From an uncultured Alistipes sp. (GTDB lineage Bacteria > Bacteroidota > Bacteroidia > Bacteroidales > Rikenellaceae): a stretch of 34,489 nucleotides of DNA. The position numbers and the translations under genes were made by a program. The notes beneath the pieces are model-generated. The model was not told the origin of the DNA. It searched no databases and was given only the letters and a program-made list of their open reading frames with translations. Below are positions 16,136-24,229 of the stretch, piece after piece (position 1 is the first letter of the stretch; each line of letters starts with the position of its first letter). The stretch covers positions 37,042 through 71,530 of the forward strand of contig CAJUIE010000001.1 in assembly GCA_910586375.1 (NCBI GenBank), given 5' to 3'.

Positions 16136-17410
16136 TCAGAATTTCCAATTGCCCGCGCCGGACCCTTTCGGGGCGTTGGGCACATTGGGAAAGAAGGTCA
16201 TACCCGTTTTCTGCTCGATGTCGGCCACCGTCGTGCGGAATGTCGAGAGCGTGGCGCCCGGGTAAGCCTTGTTCTCGAACCAGAAAGCGATGCACTGCAA
16301 CTCGTCGGCCTTGAGCTCGTAGAGCGGCTTGCCCGTATTTCCCGCCCTGGAGCGAATCATCACCTTGTAAAAGTTCGTCGGCACATAAATCGTATGAGGT
16401 GGATTCGCATTATCTTCGCAGGTCGTGGCGGTGTTGGCATAGTGAACACCCGAAACGACGAAAAGCGTATCGGCGCAGACATTGTCCCAGCTGCGGCTTT
16501 CGAGCGTTGACCAAATGCCGGCGTTGAAATCCGACTGCTTCTGCGGAGCCATGTTGGTGACGTAGAACGTCTGGTCGTTCATCGCCGTAGTAGCCCGGCG
16601 GTCGTTCGAGGCAAGCAAGTGGCCGCGCGAACAATCGAGCTCCCGGGGCTTATAAGAGCCTGCCGACTTGGTTACCACAGGCTGCACCGACCGGGGAATC
16701 GTCGGATCGTATGCAAAATTATCGGTACGCTCTGCCTCACCCTTGTAACTCACATGCAACGGATAAGCCGACCACATGGCCGACATCATCTCGTGGCTGT
16801 AGCAGACGGTATAGCTGCGCAGGTTGTTCTCAAACACGCCCGAAGCCGTCGTAAAGGCAGGACAGATATGCGTGGTATAGTAATAGTCGCCGGGGCGCTC
16901 CTCCATCTTCGGCAGCTCGGGCCACCCGGGATAGCTGCCCGGCTGGGGGGGGGTTGGATCGGGTTCTGGATCAGGTTCTGGATCAGGTCCGGGATCGGGT
17001 CCGGGATCGGGTCCGGGGATTGCCTCCCCAGTTTCGAAGAGCGCTTCATCGCTCTCCATACGGACATTTCCCAGGTCGACAAAAGCCCGGATCGCATAAG
17101 TTGTCCGGGCCGCGAGGTTTTCCAGGCGGCACGACAGCACACCGTCGTCTTTTTCGACATCGGTCACCGTAACGGGCACACCGGCTCCGCCATCCTCGCT
17201 CATCTCATAAACAAAGCCCGCTTCGGAGGCCAGCAACACATCGCCTCCTACCAGTGTGAGGCATTGTACCGTAGCCGTAGTACCCTCCACCTCAACATTC
17301 AGCGGCAGAAACCAGTTATCGGGAGCAGGACGACCGTCGTTCTCCTTCTCCCCGCAGGTCGTGGTTATCAGTGCGACGGCAAACAGTGTTAAAAATCTTC
17401 TTATCATCAT
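16136..17410 (-). CDS. Secreted lipoprotein, DNA/RNA non-specific endonuclease (NUC1)
   Basis: This 424-aa protein starts with a lipoprotein signal (MMIRRFLTLFAVALITTTC, lipid Cys19) followed by acidic residues, as in Bacteroidetes lipoproteins exported to the cell surface. Residues about 35-128 form a beta-rich Fn3-like domain. A Pro/Asp-rich linker (132-156, GPDP and EPDP units) follows, then a betabetaalpha-metal nuclease domain. The active-site motif usually DRGH reads SRGH (His264). The TFYVTNMAPQ segment, FNAGIW (metal-binding Asn296) and LESRSW with Glu304 follow. A C9 tract sits in the linker. It lies 4 bp after its paralogue and 2 bp before the radical SAM gene. Expected role: cleavage of extracellular nucleic acid. 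A Met one codon later is an equal start choice. Confidence 0.88.
   Translation of the reverse strand: MMIRRFLTLFAVALITTTCGEKENDGRPAPDNWFLPLNVEVEGTTATVQCLTLVGGDVLLASEAGFVYEMSEDGGAGVPVTVTDVEKDDGVLSCRLENLAARTTYAIRAFVDLGNVRMESDEALFETGEAIPGPDPGPDPGPDPEPDPEPDPTPPQPGSYPGWPELPKMEERPGDYYYTTHICPAFTTASGVFENNLRSYTVCYSHEMMSAMWSAYPLHVSYKGEAERTDNFAYDPTIPRSVQPVVTKSAGSYKPRELDCSRGHLLASNDRRATTAMNDQTFYVTNMAPQKQSDFNAGIWSTLESRSWDNVCADTLFVVSGVHYANTATTCEDNANPPHTIYVPTNFYKVMIRSRAGNTGKPLYELKADELQCIAFWFENKAYPGATLSTFRTTVADIEQKTGMTFFPNVPNAPKGSGAGNWKF
16945..16953. repeat. Poly-G9/C9 tract in first nuclease gene
   Basis: Nine G on the plus strand (C9 in the coding sense) encode part of TPPQ in the linker just before the nuclease domain. 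Loss of one base would shift into a frame that stops at 16786-16788, about 55 codons on, removing the whole active site but leaving the lipoprotein N-terminus. Confidence 0.95.
16962..17021. repeat. 12-bp tandem repeat encoding Pro/Asp linker
   Basis: Five 12-bp units follow each other on the plus strand: two GGTTCTGGATCA, two GGTCCGGGATCG and one degenerate copy. They encode the DPEP/DPGP units of the linker in the first nuclease. As units are multiples of three, copy changes would vary linker length without breaking the frame. Confidence 0.85.
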
Positions 17411-17414
17411 AACA

Positions 17415-19376
17415 TTAAAGCCCCCAATCTGCGGGGTTGTAATTGTATTTGGGTGCGTTAGGCACGTTGGTGAAAAATTTGAATCCGGTAAACTCCTCCA
17501 GTTCCGCCACCGAGCGCATATCCTGACGCGAAGGCTTGTGGCCTTTCTCCATAGCATGGCTCATGACGAAACCCACGCACTGGAGCTCGTCGGCCGAGCA
17601 CTCTATGACCGACTTACCTGAATTGCCTTTTCTGGTGCGCAGCAGTACATAATAGAACATCGTGGGCACGCCGGCCTGCACCGAGCCGAACTCCACCGTA
17701 CGGGGCGAAGCCGTATGGCCGTAAGAGTCGGTCCACCTGTCGAAATGACACCCCGACACCATGTAAAGCGTATCCTTGCACCAGAGCCCGTCGATATAGT
17801 TTTCAAGGTTGTTCCACGCACCGCCGCCCGTGTTGAAGGTCGAGCCGTGCTGCGGGGCCATGTTGGTGTAGTAGGAGACCTGCTTGTTCATGCCGCTCGT
17901 ACCCGAGCGCTCGCGGTTGCCAAGCAGATGGCCCTTGTTGTAGGGCGAAGCCACCGACTTGGAGGCAGGCTGGATGTTGGCCGGGATGACCGGATCGCGG
18001 CCATAGCTGCGGTTGCCGTTGCCGCCCACATAACAGTCGTGCAGCGGCGCCGCCACCCACACGGGGCAATGATGTTGGGCACTATAACATACCGTGAAAT
18101 TGCGGGCTGCATGTCCGGCCACCTTAAAGTCGGGGCAGATGTGGTTGGCGTAGTAATAGTCGCTGTTCTCCACTTCGATGGGCAACTCGGGCCAACCGGC
18201 ATAACGGGTCGTCGTCACCTCACCCGACTCGCTGCGCGTCATGAAAGAGGTCCAGGCACTGCGATAGCTCTGACCGTCGATCTCCAGACACAGCGCAAAC
18301 GAATAGAGTGTCGAGGGGGTCAGTCCCTCCAACACGCCGTTCGCGGGGCTGGTCGTCGACACTGCATCGACAAACTGCTCGGCCCCTGAAGAGGCTTTAT
18401 AGACAAAACGGGCTGTCGTCACCGGCTGCTCGCCGGTCCAGGTATAAGCACACGAAACCGAAGCACTGTTTTTGGTCACACCGGAAAACGAAGGGGTCGC
18501 AAACGCCGGCTCTATATCGCCACCTGGTCCGGGATCGGGCCCGACGGGTTCTCCCCCCCCCTTGCCGCCGCAGTAGATTTTTATCGAAGTCAGATAACTG
18601 GCACCCGAACCATTGAGTAACTTGAGATAGCGATAGTTACCTGCTGTCGTACAGTCGAAGACATAAGTGCCGTTCTCCTCGCTGGCTTCCTGACGATTGC
18701 TATCGGGACGAGGTGCATCGCCCAAATAAAGGCAGATATTCCTGTTCTTTTCGGTCGTGCGCGTCGCATAGACCAATTCGATACGGCGGATGATGCCCAT
18801 ATCGTCCTTGTTGGCGATCCATCCGGCACCCGACTTAAGCTGAATACCGTTGCCGAAGTCGCCGACACTCTCCATACTGAAATCATAACCGCCGAAGCGA
18901 CACGTCGCAGCAGCGTAAGAGTTCTGGGGCCAGTCACCGGTGCCATCGAGCAGTATTTCGCGGACCTGGTCGTCGTCGCCATCACCGTCACCCGACGCTG
19001 CGGTCACAAACTCGACCTCGGGGCCCGTAATGCGCTCGTTCTGACTCATTTCGAGAAAAGCATAAACCCGATACGTATGCCCGGGCAGCAGCCCCGTCAA
19101 GCGGGCCGAAAGCAGATCGCCCGACACTTCGCAATCGGTCGTGACAAAAGAGTCCCCGGCCCCGCCGCTACCCGGAGTACAGACAAAACCCGACTCCAGA
19201 GCTTCCAACAGTGCCCCACCTCGCGGTGCCCGGCAACTGACCACAACTGCAGTACTCTTTATGCTGCTCACTTCAGGCTGTTCGAACCGAAACCCGGGAG
19301 CTGCGGATTCGGTCAAATCGTCGTTACAGGCACCCAGGGCAGCAATAGCCACCACCAAAAACAGAAACTTTTTCAT
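17415..19376 (-). CDS. Secreted lipoprotein, multidomain NUC1-family endonuclease
   Basis: This 653-aa paralogue of the next gene starts MKKFLFLVVAIAALGAC (lipid Cys17) with acidic residues after the Cys. It has an Fn3-like domain (about 25-140), a beta-sandwich-like module (about 150-285, GTGDWPQNSYAAAT onward), a second Fn3-like domain (about 300-400), and a NUC1 nuclease domain beginning near YAGWPELP. The active-site motif reads NKGH (His483) instead of DRGH, followed by YYTNMAPQ and FNTGGGAW (Asn515). A G9 tract lies between the middle module and the second Fn3-like domain. I chose ATG at 19376; the frame is open 23 codons further without signal character. No clear promoter is visible in the 85-bp gap after dtd. 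Which nucleic acid it cuts cannot be read from sequence. Confidence 0.87.
   Translation of the reverse strand: MKKFLFLVVAIAALGACNDDLTESAAPGFRFEQPEVSSIKSTAVVVSCRAPRGGALLEALESGFVCTPGSGGAGDSFVTTDCEVSGDLLSARLTGLLPGHTYRVYAFLEMSQNERITGPEVEFVTAASGDGDGDDDQVREILLDGTGDWPQNSYAAATCRFGGYDFSMESVGDFGNGIQLKSGAGWIANKDDMGIIRRIELVYATRTTEKNRNICLYLGDAPRPDSNRQEASEENGTYVFDCTTAGNYRYLKLLNGSGASYLTSIKIYCGGKGGGEPVGPDPGPGGDIEPAFATPSFSGVTKNSASVSCAYTWTGEQPVTTARFVYKASSGAEQFVDAVSTTSPANGVLEGLTPSTLYSFALCLEIDGQSYRSAWTSFMTRSESGEVTTTRYAGWPELPIEVENSDYYYANHICPDFKVAGHAARNFTVCYSAQHHCPVWVAAPLHDCYVGGNGNRSYGRDPVIPANIQPASKSVASPYNKGHLLGNRERSGTSGMNKQVSYYTNMAPQHGSTFNTGGGAWNNLENYIDGLWCKDTLYMVSGCHFDRWTDSYGHTASPRTVEFGSVQAGVPTMFYYVLLRTRKGNSGKSVIECSADELQCVGFVMSHAMEKGHKPSRQDMRSVAELEEFTGFKFFTNVPNAPKYNYNPADWGL
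18553..18561. repeat. Poly-C9/G9 tract in second nuclease gene
   Basis: Nine C on the plus strand (G9 in the coding sense) encode part of KGGGE between the middle module and the C-terminal Fn3/nuclease part. Loss of one G gives a TAG at 18512-18514, about 13 codons on, so the nuclease domain would not be made. Confidence 0.95.
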
Positions 19377-19461
19377 CACCCTAAAAACGAATAAATCCCA
19401 CAAAAAGTATTTTCGGTAAACTTTTCCTTCACCTCCTGCCGGCACTCCGCCGCCGCTACTC

Positions 19462-19914
19462 TCAATCGCGGATCCGCGAGTCCATCCAAATGGTTACGGG
19501 GCCGTCATTGACCAGTGCCACCTGCATATCGGCGCCGAACACCCCCATAGAAACCTCGCGCTCCAAAAGCCGCGCCACAGCCCCCGTAAAATACTCATAG
19601 AGAGGCCGCGATACGGCTTCGGGCGCCGCTCTGATATAAGAAGGGCGATTACCCTTGCGCGTCGAGGCCTGCAGCGTAAACTGACTGACGACGAGCACCT
19701 GGCCCCCGGCCTGCCTCACGTCCTGATTCATCACCCCCGCCTCGTCGTTGAAAATCCGAAGTCGCGCAATCTTACCCGCCAGATAATCGGCATCTTCGCC
19801 CGTATCGTTCGTCGCCACGCCGACCAGCACCAGCAATCCCCGACCGATGTGCGCGTGCACCTTCCCGTCGATCGAAACCGAAGCCTCCGCAACCCGTTGA
19901 ATCAGAACACGCAT
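19462..19914 (-). CDS. dtd: D-aminoacyl-tRNA deacylase
   Basis: Dtd removes D-amino acids (and Gly from tRNA-Ala) wrongly attached to tRNA. The 150-aa protein has the active-site SQFTL (77-81) and the Gly-cisPro motif NDGPVT (136-141), where the invariant Gly138-Pro139 excludes L-amino acids. The ending TIWMDSRIRD has Met where Leu is commonest. I chose ATG at 19914 (MRVLIQRV), the usual family start, giving standard length. It overlaps the end of the pseudouridine synthase gene by 13 nt and is therefore in the cdd unit. Confidence 0.96.
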   Translation of the reverse strand: MRVLIQRVAEASVSIDGKVHAHIGRGLLVLVGVATNDTGEDADYLAGKIARLRIFNDEAGVMNQDVRQAGGQVLVVSQFTLQASTRKGNRPSYIRAAPEAVSRPLYEYFTGAVARLLEREVSMGVFGADMQVALVNDGPVTIWMDSRIRD

Positions 19915-20603
19915 GGCTCGATGTTTTCGAACGAAGCCCACAGATTATCCCCGGCCGGCACAGGGGCCGTCACAACAACGGGTTCTCTCCGTACGGGATG
20001 CCCGAACTCCACCCGGCGCGAGTGAAGCGATATGCCGCCCCCGGGCAGCGAACGCCGCGCCCCATATTTCAGATCGCCACGAATCGGACAGCCGATCTTC
20101 GCGAGCTGGGCGCGTATTTGGTGGTGACGCCCCGTCAGGAGCTCAACCTCGACGAGCGTATAACGGGTTCCGGCACCGATAACCCGATACCTCAACCGCG
20201 CCTCCTTGGCCTGAGGACGCGGAGCATCGAAAGCCCGGGAGCGATTGGTGCGGCCGTCCCGCAGAATATAATGACATAGTTCGCCGCTCTCGGTCTGGGG
20301 CCGGTTCTCCGTAAGCGCCCAGTAGACCTTACGGATGCGCCCCTCGCGAATCATCTCGTTGAGTCGCACAAGGGCTTTCGACGTCTTGGCGAAGAGCACT
20401 GCCCCGCTTACGGGGCGGTCGATACGGTGCACCACACCGAGGAACACATCACCGGGCTTGGCGTCCCGCACCTTGATATAAGCCTTGATCTGATCTTCGA
20501 GAGCGCTTTCACCCGAAGGGTCGGGCTGCACCAGGTCGCCGCAGCGCTTGTCGACGACGAGCAGATGGTTGTCTTCAAAAAGAATGTCGTCGGGCGAAAA
20601 CAT
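19902..20603 (-). CDS. RluA-family pseudouridine synthase
   Basis: This 233-aa enzyme isomerises uridine to pseudouridine in RNA. The catalytic motif is HRIDRPVSG, with nucleophile Asp62. ILFEDNHLLVVDK (7-19) forms the first strand, and LTGRHHQIRAQL is the conserved KLxTGRxHQIR-like motif. It has no S4 domain and is at the short end of the family, so it fits the small RluA/TruC type. The RNA target cannot be assigned. I chose ATG at 20603 (MFSPDDILFE); 16 upstream in-frame codons overlap the end of cdd and look non-coding. Four bases separate it from cdd. Confidence 0.93.
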   Translation of the reverse strand: MFSPDDILFEDNHLLVVDKRCGDLVQPDPSGESALEDQIKAYIKVRDAKPGDVFLGVVHRIDRPVSGAVLFAKTSKALVRLNEMIREGRIRKVYWALTENRPQTESGELCHYILRDGRTNRSRAFDAPRPQAKEARLRYRVIGAGTRYTLVEVELLTGRHHQIRAQLAKIGCPIRGDLKYGARRSLPGGGISLHSRRVEFGHPVRREPVVVTAPVPAGDNLWASFENIEPCVF

Positions 20604-20607
20604 GGGG

Positions 20608-21063
20608 CTAAAGAATAAAGGTAAAGGGGAGCAGCAGAGTAGCCGAGGCAACCGCCGACGCCGTGCCGTTGCCGCTCATGATAACCCGCAAAGGGCAACC
20701 CTGGCGACGCTCAACGTCGACCAGCACCTGACGGCACTGTCCGCACGGATAGCACTCGCGCTCGGAAGGGTCCGACGCGATGGCCAGCGTCTCGATGGGA
20801 TCGTCGGCATAATTGGCCTGGGCATAAAACAGCAACGATCGCTCGGCGCACAGCCCTGCGGGGAAAACCTCGCTCTCGATGTTACTGCCGCGCAGGATTT
20901 TACCACTCCGCAACCGGGCTGCAGCACCCACCCGGAACTTCGAATAGGGCGCAAAGGCATCGGCCGTGGCACGCTCGGCCTCAGCGACCAGCTGCCGGTC
21001 AGCTTCACAGAGCGCCGCGAGACTCTCGTAATGTTCGTAATCGAAACGATACTGCTTTTCCAT
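20608..21063 (-). CDS. cdd: Cytidine deaminase
   Basis: Cdd hydrolyses cytidine and deoxycytidine to uridine and deoxyuridine in pyrimidine salvage. The 151-aa protein shows PYSKFRVGAAAR (39-50), the zinc/proton-shuttle motif CAE (Cys72, Glu74) and PCGQCRQ (Cys107 and Cys110), as in the small tetrameric enzymes. The C-terminus ends LLLPFTFIL, also typical. It is first in its unit, 38 bp after a good -7 element, and is followed closely by the pseudouridine synthase and dtd, so the unit combines nucleoside salvage with RNA quality functions. Confidence 0.96.
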   Translation of the reverse strand: MEKQYRFDYEHYESLAALCEADRQLVAEAERATADAFAPYSKFRVGAAARLRSGKILRGSNIESEVFPAGLCAERSLLFYAQANYADDPIETLAIASDPSERECYPCGQCRQVLVDVERRQGCPLRVIMSGNGTASAVASATLLLPFTFIL

Positions 21064-21100
21064 AGTTCCTTGTGTTTTAAGGGTAACAAGGCAAGGTTAA

Positions 21101-21133
21101 CAAAGATAATACAAATATCCCGATTCTGCCAAA
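21101..21133 (-). promoter_or_regulatory. Bacteroidetes-type promoter for cdd
   Basis: On the minus strand TTTG (21130-21133) is followed after 21 bases by TATCTTTG (21101-21108), an exact TAnnTTTG match. The expected start site is about 21094, giving a leader of about 30 nt before the cdd ATG at 21063. Confidence 0.75.
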
Positions 21134-21250
21134 TATGCCCCAAAAATTTATCTTCCCGAAGTTTCGCTCATCCTCCCCTCAACGCCACTCCCAACCTTGC
21201 GGCTATCACTTTCGGGTCGAAACCCGCGGCGCAGTCGGCCAAAGGCCGAT

Positions 21251-21281
21251 AAAAAAGAGGAGTCCCGCAGAACCCCTCTTT
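21251..21281 (-). terminator. Rho-independent terminator after SIMPL gene
   Basis: On the minus strand AAAGAGG (21275-21281) pairs with CCTCTTT (21254-21260), with partial pairing inside the loop, and the T-run continues to 21251 (six T). It lies 25 bp after the SIMPL-domain gene. A second small perfect hairpin (TCGGCC-AAA-GGCCGA, 21235-21249) follows immediately. Confidence 0.85.
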
Positions 21282-21305
21282 CTCTCGTCGCACAGCACAC
21301 GCCGA

Positions 21306-22007
21306 TCACTCCAGCACGAACTTCGTCTGAACGTTGTAGTGCAGCTTAATGGTCTTGAAATCGAGCGCTTCCTCCTCCTGGGCACCCTCCGCCATACCGG
21401 CTGCATCCATCAGCTTCATGCTGCGAACGGCCACGGCATTGTCGTAATAAGCCGGCATAACGTCGTTATTCGCATCCCAGATATAGAAACACTTGCCCGC
21501 CTTCTGACCTATGGCCCCGGCCAACGTCTCAGCGCCCTTGCGCGCATTGCGGATCGCTTCTATACGCACCTGCTCCTTCAGGGCTGCAAGCTGCGAGTGC
21601 GACACCCGCTGGATTGTCACGTCCGAAATACCCAGCTTGTCGAGCGCCTGCCAAACATTGGACACCTCAACCGCCGAATGGAGCAACAGCTGATATTTAG
21701 CCGTCGCCACGGAAGTATTTTTCTTGAAAAACTCGCTCGAAAGGTTGGCCACCTTGAGTTGCTTTTCGACATCGACGCCCAGTCTCCGGAGCGCGGCGAT
21801 CATATCGCGCTGCTGGCTCTCGACCGAAATACGGCCTTTCGAATCGCGTTCGTTGATGACGATCGAAAGGTAAAATTCATCGGGCACAACCTCCTTTTCA
21901 GCACGGCCCGTCACCTGAATATAACTCGGATAAACCTCCTGCTCCTGAGCCGAAGCAACCAACACGGATGCCACAACAGCAACCGCCAACAAAACATACT
22001 TCTTCAT
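21306..22007 (-). CDS. Secreted SIMPL-domain (DUF541) protein
   Basis: This 233-aa protein has a cleavable signal peptide (MKKYVLLAVAVVASVLVASA, cut before QEQEV) and one SIMPL/DUF541 domain: IQVTGRAEKEVVPDEFYLSI at its start, then RNARKGAETLAGAIGQKAGK, and a C-terminal strand with LHYNVQTKFVLE. SIMPL proteins are periplasmic or outer-membrane proteins of unclear role, some linked to stress or membrane integrity. I chose ATG at 22007 because it starts the signal peptide; the open frame extends far upstream into rlmD as antisense-like noise. It is 50 bp after rlmD and is followed by a terminator. Confidence 0.88.
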   Translation of the reverse strand: MKKYVLLAVAVVASVLVASAQEQEVYPSYIQVTGRAEKEVVPDEFYLSIVINERDSKGRISVESQQRDMIAALRRLGVDVEKQLKVANLSSEFFKKNTSVATAKYQLLLHSAVEVSNVWQALDKLGISDVTIQRVSHSQLAALKEQVRIEAIRNARKGAETLAGAIGQKAGKCFYIWDANNDVMPAYYDNAVAVRSMKLMDAAGMAEGAQEEEALDFKTIKLHYNVQTKFVLE

Positions 22008-22057
22008 AAATTTGCTTTTTATAGGTAACCTGCAAATAAAACGCCACGCCATCTCTT

Positions 22058-23470
22058 TTATTGTCTTTTTACAAGTTTCACCACGTTTTCCACATGATGC
22101 GTGTGGGGGAACATATCGACGGGCTGCACGGCCTCCACACGATAAGCCCCGTCGAGCAACGCCAGGTCGCGGGCCTGCGTGGCTGGATTGCAGCTCACGT
22201 AGACGATACGTTGGGGCGCGGCACGCAGAATGACGTCGATCACCGGTTCGTCGACTCCCGCGCGCGGCGGATCGAGAATCACCACGTCCGGCCGCCCGTT
22301 GGACTCGACGAAAGCGTCGTCGAGCACCTCTTTCATGTCGCCCGCATAGAAGACCGTGTTTCCGATGCCGTTGATCGCCGAGTTGATCTTCGCATCTCCG
22401 ATCGCTTCGGGCACGTACTCGATCCCCACTACGCGGCGGCAATGGCGCGCGCAGAAATTGGCAATGGTGCCCGTGCCGGTGTAGAGGTCATAGAGCACGT
22501 CATCGGGTCCGAGGTCGGCGAACGTCCGCGCCACCTTATAGAGTTCGTAGGCCTGCGCCGAGTTGGTCTGGTAAAACGACTTGGGCCCAACCTTGAAACG
22601 CAGCCCCTCCATCTCCTCGAGGATGTGGTCCTTACCGCGGTAGCACACGGCATCGAGGTCGCCCGTCGAGTCGTTGAACTTGGTATTGACAACATAAAAG
22701 AGCGACACGATCCCGGGGAAGCGGGCCGCCAGGTGGTCGAGCAGCGCCTCGATTTTCGGCTGCTCTTCGGCGCCGAAAACGACGATGACCATGATCTCGC
22801 CCGTCGACGCAGTGCGCACAACCAGGTTGCGCATCAGCCCTTCATGCGTCCGGGCGTTGTGGAACGTGTAGCCGTGCTCGAGGCAGAAACGTTTGGTTTC
22901 CAGCCGAATGTCGTTCGACGGATCGGGCTGCAACCAACATTTGCGGATGTCCAGCACCTTGTCGAACATGCCCGGGATGTGGAACCCGACGGCAGGCTCC
23001 GCGGCTATGTCGCCCCCGGCGGCCACCTCCTCGTGCGTGAGCCACCGCCGGTCGGCGAAGGTAAACTCCAGCTTGTTGCGGTAGAATTGCGTCTGCTCCG
23101 ACCCCAGACACGGGGCGACGTCGGGCAGTGCGATCTTGCCAATGCGCATGAGCTGGTCGCGCACCTGCCCGGTCTTAAAGCGCAGCTGCTCCTCGTAGGG
23201 CAAGTTCTGCCATTTGCAGCCTCCACAGACGCCGAAATGCTCACAGAACGGTTCAGAGCGCAGCGGCGACCGTTTCACGTAGCGGACCACGTAACCCTCC
23301 ATGAAACGGCGGCGCTTCAGACGGATCTGCACGTCAACCACGTCGCCCGGAACGGTCATCGGAACAAAAACCACCTGCTCGTTCCAACGCCCCATCGCCT
23401 TGCCCTCGGCGGCAAGTGTCGTTATTTCAAGCCCTTCGATCAAAGGATAATTCGCTTTTTTTCGTGCCAT
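22058..23470 (-). CDS. rlmD: 23S rRNA (uracil-C5)-methyltransferase RlmD/RumA family
   Basis: This SAM-dependent enzyme makes 5-methyluridine in 23S rRNA (U1939 in E. coli). The 470-aa protein has an N-terminal TRAM domain (about 8-68, VFVPMTVPGDVVDVQI). The Fe-S cysteines are C76, C82 and C85 (CEHFGVCGGC), with a likely fourth at C178. The SAM motif region is LYDLYTGTGTIANFCA, then ILDPPRAGVD, and the nucleophile is in YVSCNP (Cys427). The set of four cysteines separates it from TrmA. Which uridine is modified (1939 or 747-like) cannot be decided. It starts 68 bp after trmD. Confidence 0.92.
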   Translation of the reverse strand: MARKKANYPLIEGLEITTLAAEGKAMGRWNEQVVFVPMTVPGDVVDVQIRLKRRRFMEGYVVRYVKRSPLRSEPFCEHFGVCGGCKWQNLPYEEQLRFKTGQVRDQLMRIGKIALPDVAPCLGSEQTQFYRNKLEFTFADRRWLTHEEVAAGGDIAAEPAVGFHIPGMFDKVLDIRKCWLQPDPSNDIRLETKRFCLEHGYTFHNARTHEGLMRNLVVRTASTGEIMVIVVFGAEEQPKIEALLDHLAARFPGIVSLFYVVNTKFNDSTGDLDAVCYRGKDHILEEMEGLRFKVGPKSFYQTNSAQAYELYKVARTFADLGPDDVLYDLYTGTGTIANFCARHCRRVVGIEYVPEAIGDAKINSAINGIGNTVFYAGDMKEVLDDAFVESNGRPDVVILDPPRAGVDEPVIDVILRAAPQRIVYVSCNPATQARDLALLDGAYRVEAVQPVDMFPHTHHVENVVKLVKRQ

Positions 23471-23538
23471 TTATCTAAGTGAAAAGTGTTTTCGGGTCGA
23501 AGACTGCGGACGGCCCGGTCGGCTTTCAGTCGGGACTA

Positions 23539-24219
23539 CTAATTCTCTTCCAACAGGTCGGGGCGTAGCTTCAGGGTTCGCTCGTAAGCCTGCTCGTCCT
23601 GCCAGCGGGCTATTTCAGCGAAGTTGCCCGACAGCAGCACATCGGGCACGCGCCAGCCGCGGAACTCAGCCGGACGCGTATAGACCGGCGGGGCCAGCAG
23701 GTTATCCTGAAACGAATCGGTCAGTGCCGAGGCTTCGTCTCCGATGGCCCCGGGGATGATCCGCACCACCGAATCGGCGATGATGCAGGCCGCCAGCTCG
23801 CCGCCCGTGAGCACGTAATCGCCGATGGATATTTCGCGCGTGATGAGGTGCTCGCGAATGCGGTGGTCAATGCCCTTGTAGTGGCCGCAGAGGATGATGA
23901 TATTTTCGAGCGTCGAGAGGCGGTTGGCCTCGTGCTGGTCGTAGCGGCAACCGTCGGGCGAGGTGTAGATGATTTCGTCGTAGCGGCGTTCACTCTGGAG
24001 CTTCCCGACGAGTTCGAAGACCGGTTCGCACTTCATGACCATGCCCGCCTCGCCGCCGAAGGGGTAGTCGTCGGTGGTTTTGCGGCGGTCGTGGGCGTAA
24101 TCGTGGAGGTTGTGGACGACGATTTCAACCAACCCCTTCTCCTGCGCACGCTTGAGGATGGATTCGTTCAGCGGCGAGGTCATGAGTTCGGGAACGGAGG
24201 AGATGATGTCTATACGCAT
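23539..24219 (-). CDS. trmD: tRNA (guanine-37-N1)-methyltransferase TrmD
   Basis: TrmD places m1G at position 37, preventing +1 frameshifts, and is normally essential. The 226-aa SPOUT enzyme has the deep-knot motifs ILCGHYKGIDHRI (109-121) and SIGDYVLTGGELAA (131-144), plus the catalytic Asp in SALTDSF (Asp168). I chose ATG at 24219 (MRIDIISSVP), the standard family start. The tRNA-Leu(GAG) encoded in this window has G37 and is an expected substrate type. It lies 10 bp after the FkbM gene and not in the usual rpsP-rimM-trmD-rplS operon. Confidence 0.97.
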   Translation of the reverse strand: MRIDIISSVPELMTSPLNESILKRAQEKGLVEIVVHNLHDYAHDRRKTTDDYPFGGEAGMVMKCEPVFELVGKLQSERRYDEIIYTSPDGCRYDQHEANRLSTLENIIILCGHYKGIDHRIREHLITREISIGDYVLTGGELAACIIADSVVRIIPGAIGDEASALTDSFQDNLLAPPVYTRPAEFRGWRVPDVLLSGNFAEIARWQDEQAYERTLKLRPDLLEEN

Positions 24220-24229
24220 TGCCTGGGTT

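Noticed and set aside
22061..23482. Plus-strand open frame of 473 codons opposite rlmD
   Set aside because: Antisense to a complete rlmD with Fe-S and catalytic cysteines; codon-bias shadow.
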